In this document: one piece after another, positions 11,206 to 22,589 of the stretch
How positions within the stretch are numbered: the first letter of the stretch is position 1
How the letters are laid out: each line of letters begins with the position of its first letter
Assembly: GCA_034440635.1 (NCBI GenBank)
Contig: JAOTON010001351.1
Location: 1,722,501-1,786,500 of the forward strand
Source: Lepas anatifera
Lineage: Eukaryota > Arthropoda > Thecostraca > Lepadidae
DNA length: 64,000 bases
Reading direction: 5' to 3'
Translations under genes and position numbers: made by a program
Notes under the pieces: generated by a model
What the model saw: the letters and a program-made list of their open reading frames with translations, nothing else
What the model was told of the DNA's origin: nothing
Database searches by the model: none

Positions 11206-11672
11206 TGTCATCACGTAGCATCAGGGGCGTAGGAACGGTTTGAAAAGTGGGGGGGGGCAACCTTAGAGGGGGCCACCTCAGGGCCCCAGTCCACGAGGGC
11301 CTTTAATTATAAAAAAATTAGATAGCTTGTTTGGTGTCAATAAGACACGCATGCACACTAGGATGTCAATATATGGAAGATTAAGAAATTAAATTGTACC
11401 CTATGATTTCGAGTTGTACCTATTATGATCTAATAAATCATAGTGAAACGCAAAAAAATTTTTGGGTTTTTTACCAAGACCCTTTTCAAATACGAAATAC
11501 ATTGTTAAGCCCTTTTGGAGGATTTCAATAATTTTTTACCACGAGCGCGTTTTTTATATTTACAGATGTTTAGGCCCTTTTCATCACATTTACAAAATCA
11601 AAAACTGTTTAGAAAACTACAGACACTGATTTGATACCAAATAGCCTCACTTCGCTATGCCTAATCAACTTG
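11206..11672. other. No recognisable gene; possible MITE terminus
   Basis: It begins with CAGGGGCGTAGGAAC and a G-rich run, a terminus type that also appears (inverted) near 13345 and 16385. The rest is AT-rich and noncoding. Confidence 0.4.
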
Positions 11673-12650
11673 TAGGGGAGAGTGCCCATATTGCGCCACC
11701 TTAAGGAAAACACTAAATTGCTAAGAGAGAGTGCGACCTAAAATGTTGGTTTTTTGTAGACGTCATAAATGATAATTTCTCCGGAAGTTTTTGTCCATTG
11801 TAGGTCGTTGCGCGACTTGTACAATTTATAATAATTTTTTCACCGGAAGGCTACAAAAGGCGCAACAAGGACACTCCTGCCCTAAAAGCGCCACCCTATG
11901 GTCCTAATTGCGTCGTTGTTGTTTCGCTACGATGTTATGCAGGTAAAAGCGTATTGTTGGAATTTATGTGTGCCTCTCGTCGCATGGGCTTTGATTTATG
12001 TCTCAACCGTTTTTGTAGATATCCTATGGTATAAATGTTCCTAATGGTACCTCGGCTGATTGGCCTCCCACGGATTTGATCTTATTGGAGCTGTACTATT
12101 ATCATCCTACTGTCTTTTGCCAAAAATTTTACCCCGTTCTAGGAATTTTCAAAGTAATGTTTATCCGGGTCTTTGTAATTCAACTGTGCGCTCACATACA
12201 TAAACTCAAGTGTGAGCGCAAATGATTGCTCCGCAATGCGCCAGCCTGGCGCATTCGGGGCGGCCGCCGGGGGCGCAAATAGGATTTGTGCTCATTGGAT
12301 CCAAAAATGGCTCTACAAATATTTAAAGCTATAAAAACAGTGCGAATGGCACAAAAGAAAGCGAAATGTTCCATGAATACGATAAAATTCCCGAAGTCAG
12401 GGTCCCTGAGTAATGAGGAGCAGGAACACACAATTTATTCATACCAAATATGTTAAAGAAACTAATATAATTTTTCAAACAATTCACACAATTACATCAT
12501 TCAGCTCTCCGGCAGGAAAAACCATGACAGCTAAATCTAGCACTGCCCATTGTGATAAAAATATTCTTGTGAGGATGACATCAGCTGGATGGAAGATATA
12601 GCGAGTGGCGCAATTAGGCAGGGGTGCGCAATCAGGACACTCTCCCCTAT
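11673..12650. mobile_element. MITE of about 980 bp with inverted ends
   Basis: The left end TAGGGGAGAGTGCCCATAT (11673) pairs with the right end, which reads inverted as ATAGGGGAGAGTGTCCTGAT (to 12650). Both are followed by a TTGCGCxACC-type motif. A TA dinucleotide lies at both outer edges, compatible with a TA target duplication. No transposase is seen. Internally it is AT-rich with scattered GCGCCACC motifs. Confidence 0.75.
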
Positions 12651-12844
12651 TTGCTTATTTAATAACAAAAATAGGAAAATGTATTTAGGTTTTTACAGAT
12701 CCCTTCTTTCCATCATTAGATATTGATTTAGGTAAATTTTGATCACAATAAATACGCCTAGCTATATTTCGATGCCTAAAATGCAGAGTTCCAGCATGAC
12801 TGCAAGTGCAATGTTGGTACTTGATGGCCAGCTTTGTGATGCCG

Positions 12845-13030
12845 AGGAGGTGTGGGCATGGTGTTATCGTGGTTAGCAACCCTGCTTTCCACGCGACCAA
12901 CTGGGGTTTAAGGCACGGCAGATTCCTTGTGCAGGGAGCAATTTGACTCCCAAGAAACCCCTCCAACAGGGAAAGAGTTGGCGACGCCATATCCCTGGCA
13001 TCGAAAGACGTTGCGCCTTTCGATGGCTCA
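12845..13030 (+). mobile_element. tRNA-derived SINE copy
   Basis: The head GTGGTTAGCAACCCTGCTTT and GGGGTTTAAGGCACGG resemble pol III A and B boxes in tRNA spacing. The body GAGTTGGCGACGCCATAT followed by CCCTGGCA recurs in the second copy at 50385-50515. It is non-coding and moves with the help of LINE enzymes. Boundaries are approximate. Confidence 0.6.
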
Positions 13031-13214
13031 GGGACGACTGTTGCTCGGTATTTGGTGCGGAGTCCGTGTCCGATTCATACTTTGTGTTGGGATTGATACG
13101 GGATGGAGTTTGATTGGGCCTAGTTCTCGGGACTCATTTGGAAACACTCGGGTAGTAGGTGCCGTGGCTTTTTTACGAAGCACTCCTCCTCCAGTGGCTT
13201 GCAGGCAACGTACT

Positions 13215-13372
13215 ACCGAACTTGAACGTTCCCAGACAAGCGATCGGGCCCGTTTGGGGTTTCCTGATCTATATTACAGTTGCTGATATTTGTATATTCG
13301 TTGCGGGGGCTCACCTCAAAGGGGGGGGCAGTATCCCCTGACCCCCGGTTCCTATGCCTATGCCGCCCAGGG
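13215..13372 (+). repeat. Left direct repeat bracketing a satellite block
   Basis: About 150 bp shared with 16238-16402 in the same orientation: AAGCGATCGGGCC, ATTACAGTTGCTGATATT, CGTTGCGGGGG and finally CGGTTCCTATGCCTATG. The end GGTTCCTATGCC (inverted GGCATAGGAACC) resembles a MITE terminus. Confidence 0.7.
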
Positions 13373-16237
13373 GACGCAAAATTATCTCGGAGGGCCCCAA
13401 GGTCCAGACCATGGCTCAGGAACCCAGATCAGTCAGCTCAAGGGCCCAGACCAGTGCATTAGCCTCGGGACCAGCTTATCAAGGGACCCTACATAAGCAC
13501 AGGACCCCTAGAAGCTCATCACAGGGGAGCCCCAGATTCGCACAGGGTGCCAGATTAGCTTAGGAGCCCGGTTCAGCTCGGAGGTCCCCAGTTCGACTAT
13601 GTAGGGTCTCAAAACAGTTCAAGGGGCTTGTTGAAGCTCACGGATCCTAGCTTAGCTCAATGACTAGAACACTTCAGGGGCCCCAGACCAGCTCATGGGC
13701 TCTTGTTCAGCACAGGCCAGCTCAGCTCAGGGGCCCAGATCGGCTGCTACAGGGTCCCCTCTCATACCAGCTCAGGGGGCTTCATTCAATCTCACGGCCC
13801 CCAGCTTAGCCCAGCGACCCTAGAAGAGTTCAAGGCCCCCATACCAGATCAGGGGCCCCAGTTAAGCACAGGGGTATCCAGACTAACTCAGGGCCCAGCT
13901 AGGTTAGTGGTCCCAGGGTGGCTTATATAGAGTCTCAGAACACAGCGGCGTAGCCAGGATTCGGCCCAGGAGGGGTCCGACTACCGTCGGGGGGCCCCAG
14001 GCCGGGGGTCCCCTTAGTAACCGGGGCCCATCTCCTATATATTTTGTATGGTATTTAAACATTATAACATTCACACGAAGGAAACTTTGTTGTACCTTTT
14101 TAAGCATTTATTCTTATTTTGTTTATAGCTTGATTTTTTCGATCCGACCAAGTGTTGGTAAACTAAGGTCACCCAATATTAAGGATGGCCCATATCTTAC
14201 ATGGTATGACTAGCTCGGCCCCCTCCCCTGAGACAGACTCCCAGGGCCCCTGATACCGACTTTTGGGGCTCCCTGAGACCAGCCCTCTGGGGCCCCCCAA
14301 ATCTACTTTCGGGGGGTCTTGAGACCGACTCTCAGGGCGGGGGCCTTGAGGCCGACTCGGGACGCCCTGAGAACGAATCTTCAGGTGCCCCTGAGACTGA
14401 CTCTGGGGGCCCCGTGATCAGAGAATCCTTTGCAGTGGTTCAGATTTGCCCAAAGGGGGTCTGCGGACGCCTAGGGCCCCCTTGAATACATCACTGCATC
14501 CACACTTTCGCGGAACCTCAGAAATCACCATTTGGAGGCCCCTAAAATCATTGCTCCCCCAGACCAATACTCCGGAGCCCCTTGATACTGATGCCCGGGG
14601 GCTCCTAAGACCAAGCTCGGGGTCCCGCTTAGATCAGGCTCAAGGGCACCCTTAGGCTCATGCTCGTGCTTTTCTCAGGATTAACTCGACGCCGATGTTC
14701 CGGGGCCCTCAAGATCAATATTTCGAGCCCCCCCCCCGAGAGAAATGATCGGTACTCTGGAGCCCCTCAATGCCGATGCTCGGGGGTCCTGAACCCAGGC
14801 CTGGGGGCCCCTGAGGCCAAACTCTGGGTCTCTTGAGGCCAATGCTCGTGCCTCACTCATCAGTCCTTCGATTTCAATAGTCGGGGGCACCCCAAGGGGG
14901 CCCTGAACCCCTGAGACCAAGCTCGGGGACCCTGAGACCAAGCTCGAGGGGACCCCGAGACCAAGCTCGGGGCCCCTGAGTCCAAGTTCAGGGGTCCCCT
15001 GAGACCGCGCTCGGGGGGCCCTGAGACCAAGCTCTGGGGTGCCCTGAGACCAAAATCGAAAGGTCCGTGAGTCCGAGCTCAGGGGGCCGCCGATATCAAT
15101 GTTCAGTACTCTGGAGCCCTCGATACCGATGATCAGGGCCCCTGAGACCAAGCTCGGGCGTTCTCTGAGACCAAGCTCGGAGGGCCCCTGACACCAAGCT
15201 CGGGAGGCGCTGAGACCAAGCTCGGCGGCCCCCTGAGACCAAGATCAGGGGCCCCCGAGACCAATGCTCGTGTTTTTCAGTGCATACGGTCAGCCTTAGG
15301 CATCAGATTCCCTCGGATGCCCCCTGAGACCAAGCTCGAGGGTCCCCTGACACTAAGCTCGGGAGCTCCCTGAGACCAAGCTCGGAGGGCCCCCAGACAC
15401 CAAGCTCAGGGCCCCTGAGACCAAGCTGGGGCCCTGAGACCAGCTCGGGCCGACCAAATAATAATCAATACATAATTATTCACCTCCTATTTCGGGGGCC
15501 TCCTGAGACCAAGCTCGGAAGGACCCCCTCCCGAGACCAAGCTCAGGGGCCCCCGAGATCAATTTTCGTGTTTTTAGTGCATAATGTCAGTCCAAGGGGG
15601 TCCGCGGACCCCAGGGACACCCTCCCCGGGCTACGCCACTCCTCAGAACATCTCAAGGAGCCCATTCAAGCTCACTGCCGCCAGGTCAGTGGCTGTAAAG
15701 CCTATAGGGGGTCCCTGACCATCTCAGGGGCCCTCAGTTCAACACAGAGGCCCATATTAGCTCTGATGACCAGATAAGCTTAAGGGCCCGGATCATCCAG
15801 GGGCCCCTTGTCGGCATATATGGGGTTTGAGAACAGTTCAGGGTTTCAATTAAAACTTATAACCCAACTTCAGGGCAGGGGCCCTATTACTGTGCAGAGG
15901 CCTCAGATAAGTTTAGGGTCTTCTGTGCACCGCACGGGATCCAGATTAGCTCAAGGGACAATATTAACTTTACGGTCCCAGCTCAGCTCAGGGGAACCCC
16001 AGGTCGGTGGATATAGGGTCTGGCCAACTCACGGGGCCCTGTTCAAGGTCACGGCTCCTAGCTCAGTTTATGCATCCTAGAACAGTTCATGCTGCCCAAA
16101 CTATCTCAGGAGCGCTCAGTTCAGCTCAAGGGGCCCAGATTAGCTCGTATGGCATCAGAGGCCAGTTCAGGGGCCCCGAGAAGCTCAGGGGACCTTAAAA
16201 TCGACTCATAGGACCTCAACTTAGTTTAAGGGCATAG
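13373..16237. repeat. GGGCCC-rich degenerate satellite block
   Basis: Short-period, strongly diverged repeats fill this stretch in at least three sub-blocks: CAGCTCAGGGGCCCAGAT type (13370-13930), GAGACCAAGCTCGGGG type (14210-15580) and AGCTCAGGGGCCC type again (15640-16237). Spacing is irregular, about 20-35 bp. No gene is present. Confidence 0.85.
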
Positions 16238-16402
16238 GTAAGTTTAACGGGGTTCCGGGGCAAGCTATCGGGCCAGTTTGAGTTTCTTGCTTGATATTAC
16301 AGTTGTTGATATTCTTATCTCCGTTGCGGGGGGCCCATCACAGAAAAGTGGGGCGGGGGCCAGTGGCCCCCTGGGCCGCCCGGTTCCTACGCCTATGCGT
16401 AG
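16238..16402 (+). repeat. Right direct repeat bracketing the satellite block
   Basis: Partner of 13215-13372, with TATCGGGCCAGTTTGAG, ATTACAGTTGTTGATATT, CGTTGCGGGGGG and CGGTTCCTACGCCTATG. The two are perhaps 75-80% alike by eye. Confidence 0.7.
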
Positions 16403-16442
16403 CATCACCAGGCAGACCTACCAGAGATTGCTTAAGGCCAGC

Positions 16443-16443
<1 letters not shown>

Positions 16444-16496
<53 letters not shown>
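16444..16496. repeat. (TA)n microsatellite
   Basis: About 25 uninterrupted TA dinucleotides, next to the 3' flank of the Penelope-like element. Confidence 0.95.
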
Positions 16497-16500
<4 letters not shown>

Positions 16501-16965
16501 TCTTTCAGGCAATGACGGTTAAAATTTATGGACAAATCACATTTGGAGAACTTCGATCAGATGAGATTATTATATCGCAATCGTTCGTAAAACTCAAACA
16601 AGAACAGACAGCAAGCATGACAGACATTTTGAAAATGAACCAAGTTTTACAGCGTGAAATAAGCAACAGTACCGCCCCCTCCCCCACAAAAAAGAAACAC
16701 GAAAACATACAATGGAAAATAGACATAAGCATGATGAATTAATGAATGAGGCTACATTAATGAATGAGGCTACTGAAATTACATATCAACAGAGAGGAAG
16801 AGTAGTTAATAGGGTCTTGCATCAAAGTACAAATCACACCAAATACCAACACAGTCATGCTACCAACGCTCTACAATCCTCCTACTCGGCAACCCATACC
16901 CACATATGTTACCCATATCGCTTGTTTATCCCTCCTGGTGTTTGAAGCGTCCCCATCAACTCTAT

Positions 16966-17235
16966 CTATCTTTTTTCCCTCTCCCTACGATGGAACTGTG
17001 TATTTCCCCACACCCTTTCCAGATCCACTACCCTCATATTACCTATGGTATTTCCCTGTGACAAGAAATGGGTCCTAACCGGGAGCTCAGTCGGAGGGTT
17101 AGACGCCATTATTGATGACAGGTGGTTCTGAACTCTGGTATAAAACGTATTCCTCGTCTCTCCTACATAACATACCTTGTCACACTTTCGGCACCAAATT
17201 CCGTAGACAACATTGAGCTCCTGCATCCAATTCAT
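16966..17235 (-). pseudogene. GIY-YIG endonuclease domain of the Penelope-like element
   Basis: VVYGIWCRKCDKVCYVGET followed by RNTFYTRVQNHLSS shows the GIY and YVG pairs, the internal CxxC typical of Penelope nucleases and the downstream Arg and His. It cuts target DNA in active elements. The frame differs from that of the linker, so this copy is broken. Confidence 0.85.
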
Positions 17236-17482
17236 TTATCATACCACATCGAACCCCCGTTTCCCTGTATCTCCCCCTCGCCCTGGGACCATCGCTTGCA
17301 AATCACACAATGTTTCTTACAGTCCTCCATTTCCTGAAACCTTCCCCCCATCGCTCGTGCCTTCTTTTGGTGCACTAACATATCCCTCAAGTTACAGCCC
17401 CTCTTATATGCTATCAGGATATTCCGAGGGAAAACTTGTCGTAGGTGTGATGAGCGTTTTCTATTATGTGTGCGTTTCTACC

Positions 17483-18247
17483 TCAGAACCCTCTTGATGT
17501 CTGGTAGCCATTTAGAATGTGTGACTGCCATGGGTAAAGCATCTCTGCAGGCTTTGGTTTTTCACATTTAGGTTCCAAAAGTTGTTTTCTGTCCATTTTA
17601 TCAACCTTGCTGAGTTCTCTCTCTACCAGGAAAGGTGGATCATCTCTTTCCAAAAGACGGCCCTTCAGCCGATCCCCATTATAAATGTAGTCAACATCCT
17701 TTGAGAAAATTCCCTTTAGTCTAATCGCAAGACCAAGGGGAATTGCCCTTTTCGTGTGTGATGGGTGATCTGACTGGTAATGCAGATAGTTTTTCGAATC
17801 AGTGGGCTTAGCGAAGAGGTTTGTGCTCAAAAGTCCCGAAGAATCTAGCTTGACTAAGACATCCAAAAACTCAATTTGGTCCTTGGACATATGGAGGTCA
17901 ACCTGCATGTTCGGATGGATGCTGTTTGCGCGACTGTGAAAGTTTCTTAGCTCCGCTTCTCCATGTAGCCATATACCCCATATGTCGTCAATAAACCTTA
18001 GAAAGACCAGATAATTTGCCCCAGAGCCATCAAGGAGAGTGTTGTCCCATGCTCCCATATATGTACATGCATTGTTGCGCCCTAGCCTGGACCCAATGTC
18101 TGTGCCATCCCTTTGCGTAAAGTTGTTTTCCGAAGCTGCCCTGGTCTGGCACGTGGCGAGTTCATGTACCTCCTCTAGTGTGGTCCCATGTAACCTTTGC
18201 TGTGGAGCCTCGAAACCAATTTTTGCACCTTCGAGTGCACCTCCGAT
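17483..18247 (-). pseudogene. Penelope-like reverse transcriptase fragment
   Basis: The sequence from about 18247 reads GFEAPQQRLHG..., then FTQRDGTDIGSRLGRNNAC (the family's Q..G..MGS.L.P block), then FLRFIDDIWGIW with the catalytic DD, HPNMQVDLHMS, IEFLDVLVKL, TNLFAKPTDSKNYLHY and HPSHTKRAIP. All are diagnostic for Penelope-like enzymes, which prime reverse transcription from target ends. The N-terminal fingers are missing. The 191-codon frame from 18058 to 17483 is open; a frameshift leads into the linker. Confidence 0.88.
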
Positions 18248-18250
18248 GTC

Positions 18251-19740
18251 GTGTCTCTTTCTGTTTTTTTATGTTTTATGAGCAACGAGAACATTTTCTC
18301 GAACCGCGGGCTCCAACCCTCGAACCCACGGGTGTCGTGGGTTCGAGCCCACTAAGAGGGAGCATTTGGTGCCCTGCCCCAGCTCAAGCCTAGCTCATTG
18401 TCCTTTCCCTCCGACGTCATAGGGCCTCAACTGTTAATGTATCCTTAGACCCCAAAAATTACAAAACAACGTATATTTAGGCGCCTTTCTTTTAAGGGCC
18501 ATTCTCTCAAAAGACAACCTACAAAGGTACCTACTTCTAGCTGTCAGAAGCTTTTAAATATCCAGAGAGCTGCTAATATTCTCTAGAAACTCTTCTAGAG
18601 CTCTTCAAGTGTATCATAAGGGCTCATAAGGTTGCCAAAGCGTAAGAAAGTCCTTAGTTCATAATATTTCCGCTTGGTGGCGCTAGTGTCACAATGTTAA
18701 ATATGGTAATGCAGAATTGTTTCTACACATGTAGGGCACGATAAAATCATAGGGGCGTTGTGTTCTAAAAAAACCTTCCAGTGACACAGCCTAGTGCTCA
18801 GCCACAGGGACGCAACTTTATGTTTCCGATTGGGGGGGGGCAACCCGGCTCGAAAGGGGGCCCGTACATGATGGGGGCCCGTATTTTTAAATGAAAATGT
18901 GACCGAAAAAACGTATTTTCGACCGTTTGTGTTTGTCAAATACTCTGAAGTTGCACCGACCGCCGAAAGGATCTGAGGAATGATGTACCGAGCTTCGAGA
19001 GATGCGTACAACCAAACAGTAATCCTCGCCCCCGCAGGTGCGAATAAACGGTGGCGTAAAGTGCCGCCCGTACCCGTAAGTATGTTCAAGTTATATATCA
19101 TTCGATTCGACGGTACAAGAGGAATCGAATGACGCCAATTAAAAAATGGGCTTTTATTTAACCCATTGCGCTTTTGCGAGTTAGTTTTAAATCGTGGTTT
19201 CATTTTTTTGCGGTCGATAGATGAAGGTAGCTTGCATAGTACCAAAAAAAGTAGTGATATGAACTACTTTAAGTGGAAGCGTGCGTTGCTAGAGATTAAA
19301 TGCAAATATGATCGGGGTCATTTTATACCAGTTGCAAAATCAGGAAGACGATTTTAGATTCATAAGTTACTTGAAAAATGAAGAAAGTTTGGGTAGTTTT
19401 GCCAGAGCAGCCTCTCGGTCTTCAATGTTCTTTGTTTTACGCTTTTGTGCACACGACTTATGTTTATACCCACTGTCCAACCATTTTAACATTCACACTT
19501 GGAATGAAATCGCATTATCACGAATAATTTGATACAAATGGAAGGTAGAGATCGAAGTGCGAAATTCCTTTATCAGCAGGGAAACCGAACCTACTGATTT
19601 ATGTTACATGAGTAAGACACCTTTTTCTGATCCACTCACCTTGCCAGTTCAATGACATTTGACAACACTGGGTACCGGTCAAGGGGTACTATGAATAGGT
19701 GGTACTGCCTATTTCCCTTTACAATCCTCATATATGATCA
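18251..19740. other. No recognisable gene
   Basis: Around 18290-18370 there is a palindromic stretch with GTGGGTTCGAGCCCAC, which resembles a tRNA T-arm but lacks the rest of a tRNA. Near 18830-18890 are G-rich MITE-like remnants. Nothing coding is supported. Confidence 0.45.
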
Positions 19741-19819
19741 GTACAACAGGAATGGGGGGCCTAACATTTCTCACGCCCCATCCATCTCTCCCCGAATGCT
19801 CCAGGAGGCATGGGACGGG

Positions 19820-21210
19820 TCGCACGCTGCCCGGGAAAACCACAGGGGGCCCGCAAGCATGGCAGGGGGCCGGTTTCGGCAACAGAGAGCACGGATACAC
19901 CACCTGGGGCACGAAACTGCTAAAAATAAGGAACTCCTGCAAATACGCGACTAACACAACCGCTTCAGTTTCTGCACGATATTCTTAGACCACAAGGGGC
20001 CCGGACAGACCACAGAGGGCCTGAGCACACCAAAGGGGCCGGGCAGACCACAGGAACCCAGAAAACCATAGGAGCCCGGTGAGCCCACAAGGGGCCCGAG
20101 CAGACCACACACAGCCAGCAATTTGGCTCGGCTCTGCCCAATATATGCTGGGCTTTGACTGGGCAGAGCCCGAGTACATGGGCTCAGCCCAGGTCCGGCT
20201 CCGCTCCGCCTGGGCAGAGCCCATGGTCAAGTAAGACCGGGCTCTACCGCTCGGGCAAGTTGTCATCCCCCGACCTAATGTCGGGCTCAGCCCGAGTCTA
20301 TGTGGCTCAGCTATGAGTATTATGGCTCGGGCAGAGCCCGGCCCAGCCCGCTCTGGGCCCGGTCGGAATTGCTGGCTGGGCAGCGGGCCCGGGCAGATCA
20401 CACGGGGCCTGGACAGATGAAAGGACTTGGGCAGGCCACAGGGACCCGAGCAGAACACAGGGTCCGGGCTAACCACAGAGGGGCCCCAGTCTGCAAAGTA
20501 TGGCAGCAGACCCGACGAGTCCGCACCAGCCTTGTAGATTTTTCGCACCACCAGCAGCCTAAAATTCACACCAAACACTGGTGAGAAATTTCACTGACCC
20601 GGAAATTTCGATGTTTTTACCAGTTTGTCCCTTCTCAGAACTCTGTGGGTGTTTGATTTGAACTCCCTCGCACCAGACGGCAAAAGTGGGCATTTGTTTG
20701 CTCCAAAGTTCGCACCACCTGAAGGGTGTCCGCACCACGAGATCTCGTCGAAAGTGCCATACTTTGCAGACTGGGAGGGGCCCGGGCAAGCCACAGAGGA
20801 CCCGTGCAGACAAAAAGGTGCCCCGGACGGACAAAAGGGGGTCCGCAGAGGCCACACGGAGGCCCGACAGACCAAAAGGGTTCCAGGAAAACCACAGGAG
20901 GCCCAGGCAGACCACAAGGGGCTCGATCAGACACAAAATGGGCACTAGCAGACAAGGGGTCCGTGCAGACCAAATGGGGCCGATCGGGCAGACCACAGGG
21001 GCCTGGGCAGACCACAGGGGCCCGGGCAGACCACAAGGACCCCGGGCAGACCACAAGGGGACCGAGCGGAGCACAAGGGGCCCGGGCAGGCCACAGGGGC
21101 CTGGGCAGACCACAGGGGACCGGACAGGCCACAGGGGGCCCGGTCAGACCAATAGGGACCCGGGATACCACAGGGGCCCGCATGGCAAGCATGGCAGAGG
21201 CTGGTTGCAG
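19820..21210. repeat. GGGCCC satellite, GGGCAGACCACAGGGGCC type
   Basis: Degenerate short tandem repeats with the core GCAGACCACAGGGGCCCG, period about 20-24 bp. An embedded segment at 20115-20400 carries inverted copies of GGGCAGAGCCCG. Open frames here (up to 317 codons) have the low-complexity composition of the repeat and are not genes. Confidence 0.85.
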
Positions 21211-22430
21211 TTACACGAACCGCATCCATGGCAGGCCCGTCTGCATCCACAGGGTATTAACTACTGGGAGTAGGGACCCGGCTGCGGCCACCAGGGGGGG
21301 CAAATGGGGCAGCCACCCCTTAAGCCCAAGAGCTCCTGAGGACGAAATGCCGCCCGCAAACCCTCCCCTCCCCAGGATGCGACGATTGGTCGCCGTTTGG
21401 GTGAAAAGTGCGCCCTTCGGGTGGCTAAGTGCCACCCTGTCCCCTGAGGCTTTGCCCCTCCCCTCCCCTTACCCAAAGTCTAGATACGTCACTGGCGGCC
21501 ATAGGGGGCACACGATTCTCCAAGTCTTGGTATTTAGCCATCAGGGGAACCGGAGAGGGGGATCATCACTCATTAGGGATTTACCCCTACAGCAGCTAAT
21601 AGCAAACAATCACTTCACTTGCCATTCAACACCGCGCATCGGAGCACGATTTGGATTGACACGAAAAGCCCAAACGTAAAATCCAAATCAGAGCCTAACG
21701 AAACTTTTCCAGAGTAGACACAAGCCGATTGAATCATAAGCATGCCAATTTTGCTGTTAAAAGCAAACTTTGTGCAAATCATTCGCCTCGGCAAATACGA
21801 CAAGAGAGCCAGGAGCATGCCTTAGCTTTCTTCGCGCTGCGCTGACAAGCCCAGGAAATTAAGAGGCTACCATTCGCCGGCGGACGCACATTATTTGACA
21901 CAGATTCGACGACAAGATATGATACACTTTTTGACAGACAAATTTAAGAGTCTTAATTTAAGAGACAAATTAAAGAGTCTTAAATTTGTCTGTATGTAAA
22001 ATTCCACTAGAACTAACAAAAATGGAAAACTTCATGCACATTTCTGACAAAAATGCCTAGAAATATATCAATGAAGAAAAGTAGTGCCGACGGAGAGATG
22101 CCAAAATAACAAAGATGTCAATTTATTAAACCAGTACTTATATCAATGAATCAATGAGTATGAATGAATCAATGAGTAGTTCAATATATCAATGAAGAAA
22201 AGTATGCCGATGGAGAGATGCCAAAATAACAAACAAGTAAATTTATTAAACCAGCACTTATCGGAAGGGGCCCGGCTGCGCACGGTGGGGGGGTGGTGAA
22301 CTACGGGGGTCGTAAGCAAGGCAAGGAGCCCGGCTAGAGCCAGAGGAATCCTGGGTAGCCCAGAGGGAGCCTGAAATTATAGTACGGGTTCCCGGATACA
22401 GCGAAGTGGGAGGAGTGGGGTCAGGGGCGG
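21211..22430. other. No gene; small duplication and palindrome
   Basis: At 21930-21985 AAATTTAAGAGTCTTAA-type sequence forms an inverted repeat. About 80 bp at 22061-22145 are repeated at 22183-22263 (GAGAGATGCCAAAATAACAA in both), with ATCAATGA short repeats between. Nothing coding. Confidence 0.55.
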
Positions 22431-22578
22431 ATTCAGGCCGATGGTGGGGGAAGGGGGCAACGGGGCCCCAAATCGTGAAAAACATATGGTTTTTGTTTGA
22501 AGAAAATCCGTAAAAATCGGATAAACCGAGGGATTTGGGGGGGATTGCCCCGTTTGCCCCCCCTGGATCCGCTAGTGC
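22431..22578 (+). mobile_element. Complete 148-bp MITE
   Basis: The left end AGGGGCGGATTCAGG and the right end, inverted as ACTAGCGGATCCAGG, bound a short body with TTTGAAGAAAATCCG. A truncated relative lies at 11050-11205. It sits at the edge of the satellite arrays. Confidence 0.65.
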
Positions 22579-22589
22579 TGTGGTTCCTT

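Larger units (their letters stand above)
16960..18250 (-). mobile_element. Penelope-like retroelement with GIY-YIG nuclease, decayed
   Basis: On the minus strand a Penelope-type reverse transcriptase C-terminal half is followed by a CCHH-type linker and a GIY-YIG endonuclease. It is 5' truncated and broken by frameshifts. The family is defined by this RT plus GIY-YIG pairing. The linker (about 17270-17430) shows ILIAYKRGCNLRDMLV and CKKHCVICK, both typical of the family. Confidence 0.88.

Noticed and set aside
10153..11218. ORFs of 176 and 339 codons with RETVISQPPGERN-type repeats
   Set aside because: The 31-bp unit cycles through all three frames without stops and overlaps the intron of the ATG16L1-like gene.
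18290..18370. tRNA gene suggested by GTGGGTTCGAGCCCAC
   Set aside because: Only a T-arm-like palindrome exists; D-arm, anticodon arm and acceptor stem do not form.
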